Shown here: one piece after another, positions 17,220 through 22,500 of the stretch
How the letters are laid out: every line of letters starts with the position of its first letter
How positions within the stretch are numbered: position 1 is the first letter of the stretch
NCBI GenBank assembly: GCA_030141605.1
Contig: JAQGDQ010000309.1
Coordinates: forward strand, 1 to 22,500
Reading direction: 5' to 3'
From: Tubiluchus corallicola
Lineage: Eukaryota > Priapulida > Priapulimorpha > Priapulimorphida > Tubiluchidae
DNA length: 22,500 nt
Position numbers and translations under genes: made by a program
Notes under the pieces: generated by a model
Told to the model about the DNA's origin: nothing
Seen by the model: only the letters and a program-made list of their open reading frames with translations
Database searches by the model: none

Positions 17220-17635
17220 TTGTTTAATGCTTTCTGCACTACGTTTTACTGCATGCCGACTTGAGACATTTTTATTCTTACAATCTTAGCAAACTCAAGG
17301 TTGCATATAATGTATCAACACGGAAGCTGTTTAACTTTTCATATTATACGAGCGCCAGATATATTTCTACTAGACTTAATATTATTTATTTTGATGTGAT
17401 TCACAGAAAATGTGCATACAGTTTACACGTCAGGCTGAATAAGAGTGAACATTTTATATGCAATAACATTTTAAACAGTGATGCAAACTTTACTTCTGTA
17501 ATTAGACGTCATTGGCGTAGTCTGTTATGTTAATTGTTATTTGGGTTATTCTTGTGTGTCATGATTTATTGTATTAATTTGTGATGTGTATATGAACTTT
17601 GTAAAGTTTGAAATAAAATATTAAATCAAATCAAA
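17220..17635 (+). mobile_element. LINE 3' end (I/Nimb-like reverse-transcriptase C-terminus and tail)
   Basis: 17220-17264 reads LFNAFCTTFYCMPT and a stop. After a frameshift the protein continues as LSKLKVAYNVSTRKLFNFSY, then ARYISTRLN, then HRKCAYSLHVRLNKSEHFIC, then SVIRRHWRSLL and a stop near 17531. LFNAyC...Y, kLkvAYN...R.LF.., RK..yS...Rl..Se.. and R..W..lL are the recurring C-terminal motifs of a widespread animal non-LTR family. The 3' end is AAATAAAATATTAAATCAAATC near 17611-17632. The copy is 5'-truncated and decayed. Confidence 0.72.
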
Positions 17636-17812
17636 ATGAATATTATAATTCCAGGAATATTTTGATGTTTTGAATACGAAAGTTTCCACGGTCTTCCACG
17701 GATTTATTCTTAGAAATTGGATAATCAGACGAATTCACTCAGTATACAAGAAAGTAGTCCGTGTTCTACAGAAAACGTCAGAAAGACTGAAATGTCAAAA
17801 ACGCAAAAGACT

Positions 17813-18310
17813 GAACAAATAAAACTGTTGGGTTACCACATGGAAAAAAGCTTTAAAAAGTAATCGAAACGCCTGTGAATACCTACTTTATTGTCAGTAG
17901 TTCTTGTTTTTTCACTGTTTCAAACTGGAACGGCTGAACATTGAACAAACAAAATGGTGGGTTTCCACATGGAAAAAAGCTTTAATAAAGTAATCGAAAG
18001 TCCTGTGAATACCTACTTTATTGTCAGTAGTTCTTGTTTTTTTACTGTTTCAAACTCGAACGACTGAACATTGAACAAACAAAATGCTGGGTTACCACAT
18101 GGAAAAAAGCTTTAAAAAGTAATCGAAAGTCCTGTGAATACCTACTTTATTGTCAGTAGTTCTTGTTTTTTTACTGTTTCAAACTCGAACGGCTGAACAT
18201 TGAACAAACAAAATGCTGGGTTACCACATGGAAAAAAGCTTTAATAAAGTAATCGAAAGGCCTGTCAATACATACTTTAATGTCAAAAATTCACGTTTTT
18301 TTACTGTTTC
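17813..18310. repeat. four-copy 130-bp tandem repeat
   Basis: Copies begin with GAACAAA at 17813, 17943, 18073 and 18202 (periods 130, 130, 129). Each contains GGGTT.CCACATGGAAAAAAGCTTTAA, then AAGTAATCGAAA, then CCTGTGAATACCTACTTTAT and TGTCAGTAGTTCTTG. The fourth copy is diverged at its 3' half. No coding potential is seen. It lies upstream of the receptor gene. Confidence 0.9.
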
Positions 18311-18828
18311 AATTCGTTCAACACAGAATTTCACCAAAGATTAACGAACAAGACAAGCACTGGTTCACTCGGTAGAATCTACACATGCACACGTATATAA
18401 CCTCAACATGGAATAACACACTCTTCAGACTGACTGACAACTTCTGTAAACTAGGGCGGCGTCCGTAACTTCACACACAAATTTTATGGGCAAATTTTAC
18501 ATAGATTAAAATATACTGCCAGCTCCAGTCTTAGCAAATAAACGTAACAAAAATATGTACTTAATATACTTATAAAGTGCAACTCAGCAAGTTTTGGTAA
18601 TGAAATAAACGAATAAAGAATGCTTCACTGTTATGCGTTCAAACGTCAAAATATAAAAACTGGGACAGTGTCTACAAAGTAAACTGAGTTTGTTTCCTTT
18701 TGGGAAAGTTTAAAATTTTGCGTAAATTCTCACATGACTGACTCATTCGTGTCAACTTGCTATTCAAATGTTCACTTTGATTTTCCATTTTGAGTATCAA
18801 AAATTTGCAATTTTCTCCTTTTCATTAA
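18311..18828. other. no feature recognised
   Basis: AT-rich sequence between the 130-bp repeats and the MITE. No open frame of note and no RNA gene seen. Confidence 0.5.
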
Positions 18829-19286
18829 CCCTTTCAGTCCCAAATTATTTTTTAATAAGAAAAAAATTTTGGCTTGGTACTTTTGTTCAGTATTTCCATC
18901 TTGTTTGCACATAATAATTATTTTTTTCTACCTGTGCCCGCGTGCTAAATATAGCCTGTATGCCACGGGATACATTGGGATTCAATGGAAGTATAAAATG
19001 TGCTTCATTTTGCAACTGCTTATAATTTTTTAAAGTATTTAAGACATTTAGTATGCACGCTATGCTGATCTGTACAAAGTCGTCTCTAAAGTACTGTACA
19101 TTGCGCAGTTTTTGTGCTACGTAGATTTTTTTAATTTGCCATTTTATCACCATTTTTAGTCTATTGTTATTGGCTTAAATCAAAATAACTATTAACAGAT
19201 CAAATAACTGTCAGTTTTAAAATTTTATTAATTTTAAAGGCAGAAAATATTCTCGTATCCCACGGGATACAACGGGTATGAAAGGG
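18829..19286. mobile_element. piggyBac-like MITE flanked by TTAA
   Basis: TTAA at 18825-18828 is followed by CCCTTTCAGTCCC, and GGGTATGAAAGGG is followed by TTAA at 19287-19290. The termini are inverted (CCCTTTCA against TGAAAGGG) and the flanking TTAA is the target-site duplication typical of piggyBac elements. The 458-bp interior has no transposase. A sub-terminal string CCACGGGATACA occurs twice in direct orientation, at about 18963 and 19260. An 88-codon minus-strand open frame lies inside it and is not recognised as a gene. Confidence 0.7.
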
Positions 19287-19290
19287 TTAA

Positions 19291-19990
19291 CTAGTACGCC
19301 TAGTTATTAATAGAATATAATTAATATCCCATTAATATGCTACCTAAAAAAATTCTTGTAATTCGAAAGTTGAATTTCATTACATTTTTGTACATTAAAA
19401 TTTAAATGAGATCTCTAATTATTGAATTAATAATTAAAATATAGCAGTTAAAATATATAATTTCCAGGATAAATTTGTCGAAAATTTCAATGTTATTTCT
19501 AACACTGTGTACTTGAACTTTGAAAATGGAACACATTTTGTAATACAAGAAAACATAGTACCGCAACACATCCAGGTCCAGCGTGGATCCGTCTCGGGAT
19601 GTAGAGAGCGGCATACAGTGATAAAATTTCACAGCTGACGAGAAAAATTAAAAGATCCAGATTACGAGTGTAAAGTAAAGTTTATTGCATAACCAGTAGC
19701 TCAAAATCTTCAAAAAGAATGACATGTGAACAGACTTTTGCATAAACATTGGCAGCTAACAGCATTCGCTTTTACAGACAGAGGGGCCACGTTGAAATCT
19801 CCGAATTACCACATGCATTCTGTTTTATACGCGTACATTGGCACTAATGGGCTTCTCAATCATACACATTACAAAACTGTTGGGGGTAGGTCAAAACCTG
19901 CCTTCGAAACAGTATCATATAATTGTAATATTTAACTAGTGTGAATACGATTTATTATTATTAATACATTAATAAATATCTATCATAATT
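19291..19990. other. no feature recognised
   Basis: Two short open frames (19402-19632 minus, 19726-19935 plus) have translations without recognisable domains. No transposon ends were identified. Confidence 0.45.
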
Positions 19991-19991
19991 A

Positions 19992-20296
<305 letters not shown>

Positions 20297-20399
20297 AATC
20301 CATGACAAACACAAAGCTTATGACAAAAACAACAAGAGTAAAGAAATAAAATATAAGAGTAATATCATTAACTTCTTGCTTCTGCAAGTTATTATGTGA

Positions 20400-20580
20400 T
20401 ACGTAAGTTTACCTGTCATGGATGCTGTTGTTCTTACATTGGTCAGACAAATCCACAGTTGAGAGCATCATCATTAAGCATATACACATTGGTGGAAACG
20501 TTTCCAACAGAAGCTAATAGCACTGAAATACTTTATTGCAACAAAATCAGCACAGAAATGTCCCACATTAAGTAGATTAA
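20400..20580 (+). mobile_element. possible GIY-YIG (Penelope-like element) remnant
   Basis: The plus frame from about 20415 reads CHGCCCSYIGQTNPQLRASS. C..CC..YIGQT...L is the start of the GIY-YIG endonuclease domain of Penelope-like retroelements. No further domain, such as the catalytic Arg/Glu region, is recognisable, so the match is short and may be chance. Confidence 0.25.
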
Positions 20581-21138
20581 CTTGACTGTTTACAGCACAG
20601 GTAAAGAACAGATAGATGACTGACATGTAAATGCCTGAAAGCTGCCTTGAAACTAAAAGTTTTACATTACTACCGCAGATGGCGCCACATACATGAATTT
20701 TAACAAAAAATTGCAGCCTGCTAAGTCTGTAATTTGTGTAACATGTAGATGCACATGGACGTATACACGATGTTAATATTTTACCATAATTTTCTTTTTC
20801 AGTTTAGTGTTGTTTTCGTTTTGAATTGCACATACGTGGGGGTACCATAATCTTTTCGGTGCTTAGGAGCCTCTTGAAGTTATAATCCAGCCCTGCGAGC
20901 CAAAATCAGAACTTGATCTGACAAAGTGTTATTCGTGTACGTCACGTGACACGGCAGATACATTACTACGCAATACTACAAATCCAGCGTAAAAACTGCA
21001 TGTATAAATAACAATAAATGAAACCATCATGGGTTGGACACTTGACACAGACTGACCTATTTCGTAAAAACATTATAGCGTCAATTACTGGTCTTGTCCT
21101 TTAGCTAAAGTTTATGTTCCATGTACTATGCCCAATCT

Positions 21139-21140
<2 letters not shown>
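20581..21140. other. mostly featureless; possible hAT-like terminus near 20860-20900
   Basis: The reverse complement of about 20860-20900 begins CAGGGCTGGATTATAACTTC and continues GAGGCTCCTAAGCACC, a layout seen at hAT-type transposon ends. No partner terminus was found. Nothing else was recognised. Confidence 0.2.

Positions 21141-21209
<69 letters not shown>
21141..21209. repeat. (CT)n microsatellite
   Basis: Uninterrupted CT dinucleotide run of 69 bases. Confidence 0.98.
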
Positions 21210-21213
<4 letters not shown>

Positions 21214-22500
21214 TGTTATTTGTGTCTGATTCAACGTCATCACTAAACTAATAAAATATTGCATAATTACTACAAATACAGTAGCTACTTTTAATTTATT
21301 TAACTACGTTTCGACGCAGCCTTACAGACGTATACATGTACCACATAGGCTTACGCCTTTTTCATGCGCCAACAAGAATTTTGTGAGTCATGTATGTGTC
21401 TTTGCTCTTTATTTAGTGCAGAAACGAACTTTTTGTATGTTATTTTATCAAGGCGACAGACAACGTTTTTTCAGCATTAAACAGTGCAAGCACGTTTGGC
21501 TCTAGCCTCCTTTGGGAGCCAACTGTTGCTAACACAAACTCCAATCAATTGTTTTAATTCATTATCAGACAAGTTATATCATAGAGACATCCACCCATGA
21601 TCATAATTTTCTCATGTCGCATAGACAGATCATGTTCTGACGCGTTGATTCTGGTAGTAATTCATAGATAGGCTTGGTCACATAACTGCTCATTTTTATG
21701 CATAATTCATAGATGCATTGTAGCTATAGGAATAAACAATTTTATTGCCCTGGTTACTTGTAACTGTTATCATATAAGGTCTGGGTTTAACCGAGCTCAA
21801 TGTTATTGTGTTCGTTTGCACTATACTGGAGATTCTATTCACAAACATATTCTTCAAGGTAAGAAACCATTTTTTGTTCTTATTTTTCGTGTGCATTAGA
21901 CAACATAAAAAACTTTAGACTTTTTTCTAATTTTACTAAATGTAAGTGAAATATCAAATTTTATAGATTAAAAAACAAGGAAAATAATAACTCAGTCGCG
22001 GCTAGGATAAACACTGTGGTCATCAGATCTAGATTTGCTTCATAATTACCTAATTTCTAAAAACAGGCAAACAGTTAAAATAATTATAATATTAAATGGC
22101 AAATTATATTATACATTCTTCATGAAAAATGATTCAGGATAAGTTGGCCTAAGTCTTGGTACATATGCAAAGCAGGTTACATTTAAATTTTGATAGATAC
22201 AATTTTCTTCGTTTATTGCAATCTGAAATTGAACAAAACGAGACTTACTTTCTAACATACGCGTACGCAAGGAAATTTCACAAGAGAGGCATAAGGAATT
22301 TGTCCTGAAAATTTCGAAAAAAATGCATAAAAAGTGTCTAAAAACACAGTATTTATTCTTATGGGTCTGAAAGTGCTAAACATGCAAGTACTTTCAGATA
22401 TACCTTTTCTAACGTTTTAGAAATTCAAAATAAATCATAGTGATAGTTTATGTTTTCCTTTCTGTTGCCTTGCCAATACATTGAAGAGCATGTCTATTGC
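21210..22500. other. no feature recognised
   Basis: AT-rich sequence. The only listed frame (21696-21896 minus, 66 codons) has no recognisable domain, and no repeat or RNA gene was seen. Confidence 0.5.

Overview
This is a eukaryotic, intron-rich, AT-rich window, most likely from an invertebrate animal. A mollusc or another lophotrochozoan is my guess, from the style of the receptor, the LINE remnants and the heavy tandem-repeat load; species cannot be fixed from the sequence. I see no prokaryotic gene organisation, tRNA, rRNA or CRISPR array.

The one clear host gene is an adhesion-type G-protein-coupled receptor (family B2) on the minus strand. It starts with a signal-peptide exon (ATG at 16429) and runs leftward off the window. 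Seven exons were placed by protein similarity, AG/GT splice sites and codon phase: signal peptide (16381-16429); a Thr/Ser-rich mucin-like stalk of seven 43-residue repeats plus the start of the GAIN domain (14417-15740); two further GAIN exons (12097-12280, 9685-9961); TM1 (6000-6115); TM2-TM3 (5046-5341); TM4 and start of extracellular loop 2 (588-684). Phases agree at every junction except between 9685 and 6115. There an exon of length 3n+2, expected to hold the second half of the GPS autoproteolysis motif, is needed but was not found. TM5-TM7 must lie beyond base 1.

The introns are repeat-rich. The TM3-TM4 intron holds a minisatellite of about 3.65 kb (48/54/60-bp units, roughly 70 copies) beside a LINE fragment. 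The intron upstream of exon 6 holds a foldback element ending about 40 bp from the acceptor. The next intron carries a LINE 3' end and weak hAT-like fragments. The GAIN intron carries about 22 copies of a 67/68-bp minisatellite. An (ATC)-type array fills 1-580.

Upstream of the receptor (16430-22500) there is no recognisable host gene. This part holds two more LINE 3' fragments, a four-copy 130-bp tandem repeat, a piggyBac-like MITE flanked by TTAA, a 300-bp GTT/GCT array and a (CT)n array. All four LINE fragments lie on the plus strand, antisense to the receptor.

No multi-gene system is visible. The most interesting items are the repeat-built receptor stalk, the apparently interrupted GPS motif, and the tandem arrays carrying in-frame or splice-like signals inside the receptor's introns.
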